Below, piece after piece: positions 33,998 through 45,338 of a DNA stretch of 64,000 bases. Positions within the stretch are counted from its first letter, which is position 1; the number at the start of each line of letters is the position of its first letter. The DNA comes from Galeopsis tetrahit (taxonomy: Eukaryota > Streptophyta > Magnoliopsida > Lamiales > Lamiaceae). Below the pieces are notes generated by a model. That model had not been told where the DNA came from. It was given only the letters and a program-made list of their open reading frames with translations, and made no database searches. The stretch spans positions 32,263,381 through 32,327,380 of the forward strand of contig OY776131.1 of NCBI GenBank assembly GCA_963675135.1, written 5' to 3'. A program made the translations under genes and the position numbers.

Positions 33998-35257
33998 TGT
34001 AGGTCCCGAAGCTGAGTTAATATCGAGGGAAGCTAAAGAAAATGTCTAGAGGGGGTGAATAGACTTTTCTAAAATCTTTCGATATATCAGAATACAATAT
34101 GCGGAATACGAAATTAAACAATGAGCCCAAGTAGTTTATACTCAACTTCTTAATTTGAGAACTCTGTTCTATACTCAACTAGTCTTGTTCAGTTAAGTAT
34201 GTAAACAATTAAGCAATTAAACAAAACAGTAAAGTAAACAACACAAACAATTTATAGTGGTTCGACAACTTGTCTACATCCACTCTCACAACCCAGTTGT
34301 GATGTTTCCACTAACTCTTCCAATCGAGTACAAAGTGTGAGTATTCTTGTGATTTTAAGTCCCAAGAAAAAAACTTAGATCTTCTAAGACTATACCACCA
34401 GATACGTCTACGATCTTACTAGAAATTTAACAGGTATCTAGCAACTTGATAAAAACAACAAACAAAAACTAAAAACTTATTCAGTAGCAGTCTTCTGATT
34501 TCTTCACTTGTCTTCTGACTTGCTTTCTGAACTTCAATGAACTCTGTGAGTAACTTCAAACAATTCTTCAATATGTAGCTTTGCAATCTTTTAATGATCA
34601 GTAGTCTTGAATCGATGAACACCTTGAGGTATTTATAGACTTCTGAAATCAAGAACTTAGTCAATTGTAACCAACTCTTCTTGAAAACTAACTCTGTTTA
34701 TCCATCCACGCGTTTCTTGTTAATTAGTTATTTCTAACTAACTTTGATACTTATCCTTACACGCGCTTCTCTTTTACTTCACTTCAAGTTGACTTGTCTT
34801 GTCTTGTATGCGTACTTGTCTTGTTGAGTAGACTTCACTCTTCTTGTCTGGTCTGGTCTTCTTGTGATCTTCAACAATAGACTATTCTAATCCTAACAAG
34901 ACTATTACATTACTTTAAGCTTATAGCTTAGTCAACTTATAAAACTATACAATCAATCTATCTATTACATACGAAAATCATGAGCTCTATACAATGATTA
35001 TTTATAGCTCAATAACAATCTATCATGTATACAAATAGCAAATATGAAGTACTTATAGATCGTACTTATCTTTTAAACTTTAAACAACGCTTGTCTTTTA
35101 AATGTGAACTCTACTGGTCTGTTCAAGATGACTTCTTCTCAACTAGACTAGATCAGTCAACACTTAGAAAATATTCAAACTACTTTTGGCTTATCAAAAC
35201 TTCATCTTTCATCTTTTATCATCAATTAGGACTTGTTCTAGGATTCATATCCCAACA
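33998..35257 (-). repeat. Element B 5' LTR (right copy)
   Basis: This 1260-bp copy starts TGTAGGTCCCGAAG and ends ATATCCCAACA. The minus-strand TATA box CTATAAATAC is at 34629-34638. Substitutions relative to the left copy are few and mostly transitions. Confidence 0.95.
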
Positions 35258-36479
35258 GTACCTCAACTCTGAGATGAAGAAGTCATCTGATAGATCCAAG
35301 ATGTTTGCTGACCTCTATGCAAATGAGGTAAATCGCATGGAGACCACCTATAAAACCAGGCTCGAAGATGTTGAAAGAAGAGCCAGTGAAGGTCAGGCCC
35401 TCCTTAAGTCAGCTGCTGAGGAAAATGAGAAACTACGCAATCAGCTGAAGGAGACAGCAGACAAACTGGAAACCCTCACAACCAAGCTAGAAGTTGCCTC
35501 TTCCTCAACTTCTCATGCCCAAGTTCTAGAGCACAGCATCACCCATCTGAACCACATCAGCAAGGTCAATTCCATGGCCCTCAAACAGATTCTACATGTG
35601 GAAATTCTGAATGCCATGAAGCCTTTTGCGGCTGCTCTTGCTGAAGCCAAAAAGGGGGAAGATGTATAGATAAAAGCTCTGGAGAAGTCTACTACACAGC
35701 AAGCTGAACTGGTAGTATCACAAGATGATCTGAATGGAACCTTGGGAGGTTTGAAAAGCAAAATCAAGAACAGACAAGGCAAAGAAGCTGTTCAAGAAGA
35801 AACCCAAGTTCCTGCCAAGAATCTGTAGCTCACTACCCCTGTAGAACAAATTCCTAAAAAGAGGATGACAAGGAAAAGAAAGGCAGATGAGAACGCATCA
35901 GTTCCAGCAGAGCCTACTGTAGAAGAGAAAGAGGCTCTAGAACTGAAGAAGAGAAAGATGCTTGAAGCTCAAGAGCTTAAGCAAAAGAAGCTTAATGATG
36001 CGAAGGCAGTGAAGGCCAAGTTTGAGAGAAAAGTGGTCAAACTCAGGAAAGCACTGAAAGACAAAGAGAAGGAAGATAGTGCCCTGGTAACTGACAACAC
36101 ATATGTGGATATGTTGGCTCTTCAAGATGAGCTACCAAGATGGTACCCTCTGAAGAAGAAATGGCGAATTCAACATCACATAGCGAGAAAATTTGGCCCT
36201 CTCCCTACATATGAAGATGAATTTCTTCAATTCTCTCATTTCATGAACATTGAAGATCAAGTGTTCTGGACAGAAATAGTCAAGACAGCTAAAGAGCTCG
36301 ACTGCAGAATCCTAACTCCTGAAGAACCTAAATGGGATGCACCTACTCTGAACTCCGGAAGAACAAACATGATAGAAGTCAAACGGATTCTGGAGAAGAT
36401 CTATCTTGAAGAGAATGTTACAGACCCGCAACACATGGAAGATTTCCGCGTTCGTCTGTATCTTGCCTTCCGCATCTAA
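35258..36479 (+). pseudogene. Third ORF of element A, segment 3 (C-terminal)
   Basis: The frame continues LNSEMKKSSDRSKMF directly after element B, as a strong coiled coil with heptad-like leucines. Two TAG stops follow, at 35667 and 35826. The stretch AEAKKGEDV (35640s) contains the internal PPT copy. After a basic segment (KKRMTRKRKADE) the C-terminal domain runs from about 36080: WYPLKKKWRIQHHIARKFG, HFMNIEDQVFW and EEPKWDAPTLNSGR. It ends in TAA at 36477. The same end domain is recognisable in elements B and C. Confidence 0.78.
35649..35660 (+). promoter_or_regulatory. In-frame internal copy of the PPT in element A
   Basis: GCCAAAAAGGGGGAA lies within the third ORF, about 1.04 kb before the 3' PPT. 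The core A5G5A2 is the same as in the 3' PPT at 36690. It encodes AKKGE. Confidence 0.6.
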
Positions 36480-36689
36480 ACCAAGTGAAGACCTGATGAA
36501 GACTACCTTAGAAGTTCAAAGATACTAACACTTGTAATCTGCAAAACTTCACATATGTTATTCAAGTATTAGTTCTTTTTGCTTACAAGACAAATTCTCA
36601 TTGTCTTCATCAGAAACTTCATTTTTTTTATTTATAAACTCTTATCTTATTTATTAAGAGCATTTATCAAGTATAGTTTTGGCTTCATC
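36480..36689 (+). other. 3' untranslated stretch of element A
   Basis: A short AT-rich segment lies between the third-ORF stop and the PPT. It ends in TTTTGGCTTCATC just before the purine tract. No ORF. Confidence 0.5.
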
Positions 36690-36703
36690 AAAAAGGGGGA
36701 AAT
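36690..36703 (+). promoter_or_regulatory. Polypurine tract of element A
   Basis: AAAAAGGGGGAAAT abuts the LTR start TGTTGGGATA at 36704. Confidence 0.9.
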
Positions 36704-38147
36704 TGTTGGGATATAAATTCACCCTAAGCCCCACTTGATGTTAAAATAGTTTTGATGGCCAAAACACTTAGAGTTTATAAATGTAATAGGATCAGCTGAC
36801 TTTGTATAGAACAACTTAGACTAGTCTTGTGTGATCAGCTGTATTGATCTCAGCTGGTCAGCAAGGTATTTGCTTACATGCATAACCTCAAGAAGAGAAG
36901 AGTAGAAGGCATGAAGACTAGAAGATCCTTGAAGACCAGATAAGTAAGGTGCTTGTATACCTACTTATCTGATGGAGTCCAAGTTGAAGATGGCCTAATA
37001 CAGCACAAAGAATTGCCAGATCAGAAGAGTGTTACTCTTCTGATATCAGAAGACAGAAGACATAAGGCCAGACGAGTCAGCCAGAAGACTATAAGTGAAG
37101 ATCAGAAGACTAGGAGCTCGTCCAGGACTCGGCTGATTCCAAAGTCATCTTGCAATTCAAACGAAGACTTACCATACTTACAAGATTGACACGATCCCAG
37201 AATTGAAGCAATCAAGCTGCTGGAATCAAGGAATCAACCAAACATGGAAAGATTGCCCAACGGCTAGTCAACTCCAACGGCTAGTTGCATGAATCCTCCC
37301 CTATAAATACAAGCGGATGAGAAATAACAAGATACGGAAATACCACGAGAGAATTCACAAAAGCTAAACAAGCAAGCAAACAGAAAGCAACAATTTGTTG
37401 AGAGTTCTCCAAGAGCCCAGAAACCATTAGAACACCATTCTAGCTCTTAAGTTATTTCCCATCCAACCAAAGAACCTGAATCCTACTCATACTGTATATT
37501 CATTGATTTAGGCATAGTGGTTAAGCGATTTATAAGCTTGAATCATTAGTTGGATACATTCAAAAACCACAAAACCCCCACCACAAGGTTAAGTTTTTGA
37601 ACCCGTGTAAAAGTGCAAGTGCTTCCAATCACTTGTGGAGACCGCAGCTGTTAGGACTGCTCAGATCTCAAAGTCCTACCCTTGGGTCTATAAAGGACAA
37701 GCCCTTGTAATTTTTGGTAAATTAAAGGGATTAAACATCACGTTAGGACGTGAGAGTGGACGTAGGAACGTATATCCGAACCACTATAAATCTGGTGTCA
37801 TTTACATTCTGCACATTACTTTATTTCCTATTCATATCTTTATATAGTGCATACTGTGTTTTAAACTAAGGCCATATCTTTCAAACCAGCATCAGCTGAG
37901 TATTTCATTAAGAAAACAGATTGGTTATTTCAAAAGAATAAATTGAGCGAGTCTAAATAAACAGGCCTACACACTTCCGCATTTAATCTCTTCATCAGAT
38001 TACTATAGTCATCTGGACCAGCAGACTTGTAGTCCAGCTGACATAGAAATCAGAAGAGGTTCCCAACTCCTTTGAAAAAGTTTTAAAGTCTATTCACCCC
38101 TCCACTCTAGACTTTAATCCCATTCACTACTCGTTCAGGGACCAACA
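36704..38147 (+). repeat. Element A 3' LTR
   Basis: This 1444-bp LTR runs TGTTGGGATATAAATTC to CAGGGACCAACA. A TATA box CTATAAATAC is at 37301-37310. U3 carries repeated GATCAGCTG-type words. Its partner 5' LTR lies left of the window. The solo LTR at 8031-9983 belongs to a related family. Element C sequence follows at once. Confidence 0.9.
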
Positions 38148-40861
38148 CCTCCTGAAGAGGGAGAAGAGTTCAGGGAGATTGTCCCCCTACAGCCTGTGTC
38201 AGTAACTGAATTCAGAGACCTTGAGAAGCCAACAAGGTCTGAAAGGAGAAGGAGAATTATCAAAACTTCTGAGAAGCAGAAGTTAATTGAGGAGGAAAAA
38301 CAGAAGAAGGAATTCTTCAAGGAGATTAGACAAGCAAGTAGGTCTAACTCCAAGTCAAGATCAAAGTCCAAGAGCCCTGATGCCAACTCTCCTGATATTC
38401 AATCTCAAAGAATATCCCTAACTCATGAGTCTCCAAAGCCTGAAGAGGAGGAGTGAAAGACTCCTGAAGATGCTCCAATTGTTGCTAAGAAGACTTATTC
38501 CCGTAAAGGTGCTCCTGAAAGGGTAGGCATTGATGTCTTAGCCGATCTTGCTGATGAAGAAGAAAGGCAATTCTTCCCCCTTGATCCCAGATTATTATCC
38601 TACACCAAACTTCTTGAAACTGCACTTCTTGAAGGTGATCAATTTACTCTTCCACCCATTCCAGCCATTCCTTTGAATCTTCCATCATCCCCCTCAGGAA
38701 CATTGCTCTCTACAGCAACTGAGACCCAAATCATTCCCAGTTCTTCTAAATCCAACCCATCTCAACCTTCCTGAAGCTCAAACCAACCCTTCTGAATCAC
38801 AAGCCAACTCTTCAGATGACAACAATGATGATGACAGTGGAGAAGAGTATACATATGAAGGGATGCTAAGGCAGATTGCCAAAGCAAATGTTGATCAGCT
38901 ATATCCAGGGTTGAAAGATTATCCAAGATTGCAGCAGCAGTTCTATGATCTCAAAGCACGTGTTGAGATCAAAGATAGGACAATTGTGGAAATAGCTTAG
39001 GCTATTAAGGATAAAGGTGTCAACTGGTGGCAGGTTGAAGAGAATAGGTTGCTGCACTTTGCAAATGTCAAGAAATCCAGTGTGTTGACCACTGAAGCAC
39101 TATTCTGCACCATTGTCCATGAGAAGGTGCTGGCTGAAAGAGAAAGGATTGCTAAAGGAGTCAAGCATCCTGATAGCACCTCAGATGATGCAGATGATGA
39201 TGATGATGATGACACCACCAATCCCAAACCTCCTGGACCTAACCCTGCTAAGGTACACTACTTGACCTATCCTTCAATACAGGACTCTGAGAAATCAGAG
39301 GAGTTGACCAAAAGTGGTGACTCAGTCCAAGATGCATTGCCAAGGATGGTTCTTCTGAGCCTTAGGCACAGCTTGACAATGCTGAGACTTCCTTAAGAGA
39401 AGCTTGTTTGACTAAAGCCTCATCAGTGTCAGAGAAGTTGGACACTGACCAGCGTTTAGTCATTCAGGATGACTCAGTGGACTTGGGAAGCCCAAGCACT
39501 GTGATCTCCCATCAACTGCCCTCTGTGCATCCTTTTGAGGATATGGAGGTGTCAGGTTTAGGACCTGAAGGAGTTGAAAAGGATAGTAGTGATAAAAATT
39601 CAGAGGGAGAAGAAGGTGATTGTGTGATTATAGGTAGCATGAGTGCACCATCACAAGAGGGAGAGGAGAGTGAAATGTTGGGTGAAGCCCAACATGAGAG
39701 TCAGGCTATTCTTCAAGTCAAATCTGAACTTGATGAATCCCTTGGTGAACGGAGGCCTGATTCTCTACAGTGAATGTGAGTTTATCTGATATAAATGAAG
39801 AAAAGAAAGAAGTTGAAAATGAGAGCAAAGGTGCTGATGTATCAGACCTTTTGGGAGATGAAAAGAAAGAGGGTGTTGAGGGTGATTTACCTAACCCTTT
39901 ATGTTTTGCAGATTCTGTAGTTGTCACAATTGAACAAATTTTTGCAGATGCTTCCCTCACTGATATTCCAGTCAACACTGATGTTGATCTTGAGGCCATT
40001 TCAGCCAACATGACCACATTGTCAAAAATATACTTTGAACAAGCAAATGCCACAGAAGCAGGACTGCAACTTGCTTCCCAGACTGCAACATCCATTGAGG
40101 AGCAGTCAGGCAAGTTGGACACTTTGGTCAAAGAAGTTGGAAAAGCTCATGCAGAAACAACAGATGCTCTTGATGGCCAAGGAAGAACTCTAGCCTCTGT
40201 TGAGATGAGGCTCACAGGTTCTGAAGAAGTAGTTTTGCCAACCTTAGATGCCAGAATCAGTGGAGTTGAGACTGGTCTGCAAACAGTTTCAATTGAAGTC
40301 ACAAAGGCTAAGGATGCAATGACTAAGTTTACAAGAACTGTGAAGAGTGTGCAGAAGGGCCTGAGAGAGAGCTACAAGAACAATGCGCTAGCCCTAAGAA
40401 AAACCATCAAGGATGCCCTGAGGCAAAGGACAGCAACCCAGAGAAAGAAAGCTGAGGAGCTTAAAGCTGCAATGGTGAAAGAAGCTGCTGAAAAGTTCAC
40501 AGTTGAACTCATGGCCAAAGTCTCTGATCAAGTTGTGGCCAATCTCACTGACCAGTTGTAGGCCAAGCTTGATCAATCCTTGAAGGTTACACTAGATAAA
40601 ATTGTTGCCCAGAAGATGAAGCCAGTCTATGTCTTTCTCAGCATGGCAGATGACAAGATGCAAAACATCCATGATGAGAATGTCTATCTGCTGCAAGAAC
40701 TGAAATCTCTCACTCATGCTCATTCCCATCTCTCTGTCACAATGAGTGACTTAAAGCCCCAATGTTTTGATAATGCCAAAACGGGGGAAAGAGAAAGAGC
40801 AAGGGCAAAGGGAACCTTTAAGATTGGTGAATCTAAGGGAAAAGACAAGCAGCCTAAGACT
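38148..40861 (+). pseudogene. Third ORF of element C, part between elements A and D
   Basis: The region resumes in frame PPEEGEEFREIV after element A. It has an arginine/serine stretch (RSNSKSRSKSKSP), a TGA at 38454, a frame change near 38760, and further stops near 38998, 39394 and 39770. A clean coiled-coil frame covers 39770-40561. It contains TGTCAAAAATATACTTTGAA-type coding and ends near the TAG at 40559. The frame goes on to GKDKQPKT, where element D inserted. Near its end lies ACGGGGGAAA, the internal PPT copy. The protein is acidic and glutamate-rich; I see no membrane segment. Confidence 0.7.
40778..40790 (+). promoter_or_regulatory. Internal PPT-like copy in element C
   Basis: GCCAAAACGGGGGAAA encodes AKTGE, at the same place in the protein as the AKKGE of elements A and B. 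One A is replaced by C relative to the 3' PPT of element C at 55349. Without the inserted element D it would lie about 1.4 kb before that PPT. Confidence 0.5.
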
Positions 40862-42440
40862 TGATTCGGGTGGAATTTACACGTTTTAGAGGCACATGTG
40901 AAGCATGTTTTGATGTGGATTTCATTGATTTATGCATTGAAAATGATTGTTTTAACCAAAATGAGAGAAAGGTATTGTTTTGTCGATTTTATAGGTAAAA
41001 CGATGGAATTTGGAGCAAAACACCAACCATACTTTACTGGATCAAGAAGAGGAGTGCACGGTTGGATTCGTCTCGAAAAATGGAGTGGAATAGAAAAAAG
41101 AATCGAGTCAATCGGAGGTCGGAAGCTCAAGATACGAAGGGACGAAGTTGGAGGCCGAAAAGCAATACGAAAGTTTGGCCCGGCCGGGCGGCCAAATCCA
41201 GAAATTTCACTTATTTTCGAAGTATTGGCCCGGGCGGCCGAATACCCCAAATTACACCTCCATTTACGAAACTTTGGCTCGGCCGGGCCACATCACCCAC
41301 CCGGCCGGGCGACCTACCCCCTGTTTCAAGAACTCTCGGCCAAGACCTCCACCCGGCCGGGCCATCCCATTCTCGGTGCCAAACTCGTGTTTTCTCCATT
41401 TTTGAAGACTTACTTGCAAATATCACACCCAAAACCTACCCCAACACTATAAATACCTCCATTCTTGAATTTCACACCATCTTACCCCTCTCTCAAGAAT
41501 TCCTTCACACACTAACACACACTTGGAGGTTTTGGGCCATATCTTCTTCATCCCTCCACCAATTCATGCAAGGAAGGAGGCAATAGCTTGGGAATTTCAT
41601 CCTCTACCACAATCTAGACTAAGATTCCTTGTTCTTTGTCTTTTTCATTCAGTATTTCATTTGGATTTTGTAGTTTAGATATGTATTTGAGTAGCTAAAC
41701 AATTTGTGGTTCTAAGGCATTGTAGATACTTGGATTGAAGTTTATGATTAATTTCTTGCTTTAATTGGTGTTTGACTCTTATTTGTGTGCTTAATTCCTT
41801 ATTGCAAAGCATGTTGTTATTGGCCATGATGATTTGCTTAATTCATTGTTAATTGGGGTAAGATCGAGAGATTTATTCCGTTTAATCGTATGCAAGCATG
41901 CAACCCGATATTATTATGATCTCGAAAGAGGATTAATTATCGGAGAGGGACTTGAATGATCCTAGGAGCTATTTTAGGCGGTATAACATTTGTGAGGTAG
42001 AAATACGAGCCTATGTTACATTGCGTCTTTGGTTAATTAGATCGAGAGATTAATTAATTCTTCTTGTGTGATCACCCTATATGAGACAACCTTAATGGCC
42101 ATTTAAACGAGATCATAAACGGATATCTACGTATTACAATTGCCTTGGAACCCACCTTTCCTTCTTTGCGTTTGTATCCATTTTACCTTCGTTTTATTGA
42201 TTTGCATGTTAGTTGATCGATTTCGTATTTACTCTTCATTACTTATTAGTGACACATCGTTAGGTAATCTTAGAGTAATTCACACCACTCAAATTATCGA
42301 TCACGTCTATTTAGAACTCGACTAGCAAACTACCACTTTTACGCTTAACCTTCTCGTGGGATCGACCTCGTGCTTATCACGCTACAATAGACGCTGTATA
42401 CTTGCGGTTGTTTATTTAGTGTTGCATAACGCGTGTATCA
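40862..42440 (+). repeat. Element D 5' LTR
   Basis: This 1579-bp LTR runs TGATTCGGGTGG to GCGTGTATCA. A TATA box CTATAAATAC is at 41448-41457. A GC-rich block (41165-41360) is full of CCCGGCCGGGC palindromes, unlike the AT-rich surroundings. It is 49 bp shorter than the right copy, with the missing length in that GC-rich block. Confidence 0.94.
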
Positions 42441-42446
42441 AGTTTA

Positions 42447-42466
42447 TGGCGCCGCTGCCAGGGAGG
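42447..42466 (+). promoter_or_regulatory. Primer binding site of element D (tRNA-Asp type)
   Basis: TGGCGCCGCTGCCAGGGAGG lies six bases after the 5' LTR. It closely resembles the tRNA-Asp complement used by Athila elements, with a few mismatches. Confidence 0.88.
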
Positions 42467-42612
42467 TTTTTATAAGCTCTAGAGTGTAGGCTAGGAGAGT
42501 TTTAGTTTAGACATCTACTTGTTTTCTTTATTTGCAAAAAATCCAAAAATATTTGTGTTTGTTATCTTGATCTTAATTGCAATTCTCACTCTCGTTTGTT
42601 CTTTTGATAGAC

Positions 42613-45338
42613 ATGGTTTAAGATCACACGATCTAGGAGGAACCAACAAGACGTGTTACCCTTAGATCCGGAGATTGAAGCCAATTGTCGAAGAAGGAAC
42701 GCCGAAAGGAGAAGAATGGAGTTGGAAAGAATGAATCGAAGGGAGAATCTGGTTGAAGAAGAGGAGGAACTTGAAAATCACGGAGTCGAAGGAGTCGAGG
42801 AACCTAACGGGAATGGAGGTAACCGACCTCAAGGGGTGCTAAGGGACAACTTTCGTCGTAGAGTTGAAGAGAACATTGGGATGGAAAGACATGGAGAGCA
42901 AAGGGAGGAAAACGGAAATCAACGAGTCTTGAGAGACCACTTCCGCCCTATTCCTAGACCATATGGAGGAGCGGGTAGAGAGCTCGTTGATGCTCATAAC
43001 TTTGAGCTCAAGCCGGCCTTAATCATGATGGTCCAAAACAACCAATTTGGAGGGTTGTCAAAGGAGGATCCTAACCTCCATTTATCTCAATTCTTAGAGA
43101 TAAGTGGAACGGTTAAGATCAATCGTGTCCCTCAAGATTACATCCGTCTCCAATTGTTCCCATTCTCACTCCGAGATCGTGCAAAGCAATGGTACATGTC
43201 TCTTGATCTAAGGACGATCGAAAATTGGGCCGACCTTGTAGATGTCTTCCTTATGAAGTACTTTCCTCCAAGCAAGACCATCAAGATACGAGGGGAGATT
43301 TCCTCATTTATGCAAGATGATGATGAGTCGTTAGCCGAGGCTTGGGAGCGCTTCAAGGATCTGATAAGAAGTTGTCCTCAACATGGGTTCTCAAGAGACC
43401 AATTGATTTGTTATTTCTACAACGGGATGGACCACCGTACGAGAGGGATGGTAGATGCATCGGCCGGTGGAGGTTCTTTGCTAGGAAAGACGACGGATGA
43501 AGGTTATGTGTTCCTAGAGGAGATGACAAAGAACGGAAACCAATGGCCATCCGAGAGAAGGCAAGCCCGGAAAGTTGCTTCTACTAGAGAGTCGGATGAT
43601 TTTGTTACCTTATCCAACAAGGTGGACAAATTGACTTCGATGATGGCGGCCAAGTCATTAATGGGATCTAGTGACGATCAATATGAAGAGGCCCATTATA
43701 TGAACAATCAAAGGGATCGTCATTTTCGAGAGAGAGGTTGGGGAGAAAGACAAACTCATGGGAACTATCACCCCTCTAATCCGAATCAATACCATCCCGG
43801 CTTGAGAAACCATGAAAATTTCTCATATGCTAACCCACACAATGCCATTCAACCACTGTCGAACTTCAATGCACGAGATGGTGTGAGAGAAGAGTCTTCG
43901 TCAAAGCTCACTATGGAAGAAATGTTTATAACATTCATGGGAGAAACTAAGAAGTTCATGGGAGAGACGAAGAGTTTTATGACCAAGACTTGGCAAAAGT
44001 TTGAGAGTCAAGATGAGAAAATTGATCAATTGGCAAATGAAGTGATGGGAATCAAGAATGATGTGAAAGCCATTGAGATTCAAGTGGGCCAAATTGCTAA
44101 TATGGTTGGAAATCAACAAAAGCCGGGTCGATTCCCCTCAACCACGGAATTGAACCCCAAGGAGCAATGCAACTCAATTAAGTTGAGGAGTGGCACAAGC
44201 TATGAAGGCCCTATGATGCCAAAGGAAGATGGTGAAGAGGAACAACAAGGAAGGAAGGTTGAAGAGAAAGATGTTGAGAAGGAGAAAACGAGTGAGAAAG
44301 AGAATGATGCATACAAGCCTTCATCTCCACACAAGCCTCCAATCCCATACCCTCAACGACTCAAGAAGACGAGTTTGGATGCAAAGTTCATCAAATTCTT
44401 GGAGATGTTCAAAAAGATACACATCAACATCCCATTTGCGGAGGCCCTTGAGCAAATGCCTCATTATGCCAAGTTTTTGAAGGAGATTATGTCCAACAAG
44501 AGAAGGATGGTAGAATTTGAAACCGTGAATCTCACCGAAGAGTGTAGTGCCATCATCCAAGCTAAGCTACCTCCAAAGCTTAGGGATCCCGGTTCATTTA
44601 CATTGCCTTGTGTGATTGGCAAAGAGGGAACTTATCGTGCTTTGTGTGATCTTGGAGCGAGCATAAACCTCATGCCATTATCACTTTTCAAATCACTTGG
44701 CTTGGGAAAATTGACGCCTACTACCATGAACCTTCAATTGGCGGATCGCTCCATAGTTTATCCCTTGGGAACGGTTGAGGATGTGCTTGTCAAAGTTGGG
44801 AAATTCATATTTCCGGTTGATTTTTGTGGTACTTGATATGGAGGAAGATAGGGCAATCCCCTTGATCTTAGGAAGACCGTTTCTAGCAATGGGTGGAGCC
44901 GTCATCAATGTACGAAACGGAGAGCTTGAACTACATGTTGGTGAGGAGAAAGTCTCATTCAACATCTACAAGGCCGTTAGATTTCGTGATGATGAGGATG
45001 AGGAGGAAGAGTATGTGTATTCCAAGAGAGATCCTTATTCAAAGCTCATGGAAGAGAGGGTAGAAGAAGAACCCAAGATAAATATTGTGGAGGAGAACCC
45101 CAAGGTGGAAGACAATGATTTGAAGATGGGCAAGAAGGCCAAGTTTGGGGGAGTTTTCTTCAAAAACTCCCCCAAATCAAGAAAAGCTACTTGTGCAAGC
45201 TTGGGGATGGATGAGGCATCAACCTCCTATGACATGATTGAAGAGCCGGATGGAGTGGCTTTTGGATGCTTTAATGGTTTCAAGAAGGTAGCATGGGCTA
45301 AGAAAGTCAAGAACAAGGAGGATGATGGGGTGACTTGA
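42613..45338 (+). pseudogene. gag: Gag-protease of element D (two small frameshifts)
   Basis: An ATG at 42613 is followed by one extra T (ATGGTTTAAG), which closes its frame; the long open frame covers 42653-44836. The capsid domain has LHLSQFLEISGTVKINRVPQ, WYMSLDLRTIENW and FKDLIRSCPQHGF. A middle part is rich in charged residues and coiled-coil-like (MGETKKFMGETKSFM). Protease has LCDLGASINLMP near 44650, and the rest of it (LDMEEDRAIPLILGRPFLA) is in another frame, apparently because of one extra T near 44820. The frame then runs to TGA at 45336. No zinc knuckle is seen. Two single-base changes aside, the gene is well preserved. Confidence 0.85.
45144..45176 (+). repeat. Perfect 14-bp inverted repeat around a G-run in gag-protease
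   Basis: TTTGGGGGAGTTTT (45144-45157) and its exact reverse complement (45163-45176) flank a 5-base loop. The left arm contains the PPT-like TTTGGGGGAGTT. It lies in the coding frame (FGGVFFKNSPK). Confidence 0.9.

Larger units (their letters stand above)
22257..35257 (-). mobile_element. Young Sirevirus element B (Ty1/copia)
   Basis: A 13,001-bp element on the minus strand has two 1260-bp LTRs, PBS, gag, pol, third ORF and PPT in that order. The flanks are GTACA (22252-22256) and GTACC (35258-35262), an imperfect 5-bp duplication. It interrupts the third ORF of element A between E-Y and L-N codons. By eye the LTRs differ at only about a dozen positions, so insertion is recent. Despite that, gag, pol and the third ORF all carry stops or frame shifts, so it probably moved with help from another copy or decayed fast. 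Confidence 0.95.
592..38147 (+). mobile_element. Sirevirus-type Ty1/copia element A, split by nested insertions
   Basis: Element A occupies 592-7006, 20950-22256 and 35258-38147. In order it has the gag tail, a pol in copia order (protease, integrase, RT, RNase H), a roughly 1.8-kb spacer, a third ORF, a polypurine tract and a 3' LTR. A Tat gypsy element and Sirevirus B both landed in its third ORF. Its 5' LTR and most of gag are outside the window. It is itself inserted in the third ORF of element C: C coding resumes right after 38147, and the expected 5-bp duplication there would be CCTCC (left copy not visible). The third ORF after pol assigns it to the Sirevirus lineage. Confidence 0.85.

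Noticed and set aside
41062..41586. ORFs across the GC-rich part of element D LTRs (also 52420-53157)
   Set aside because: Proline/glycine-rich frames arise from CCCGGCCGGG modules, overlap the TATA box, and differ between the two LTRs.
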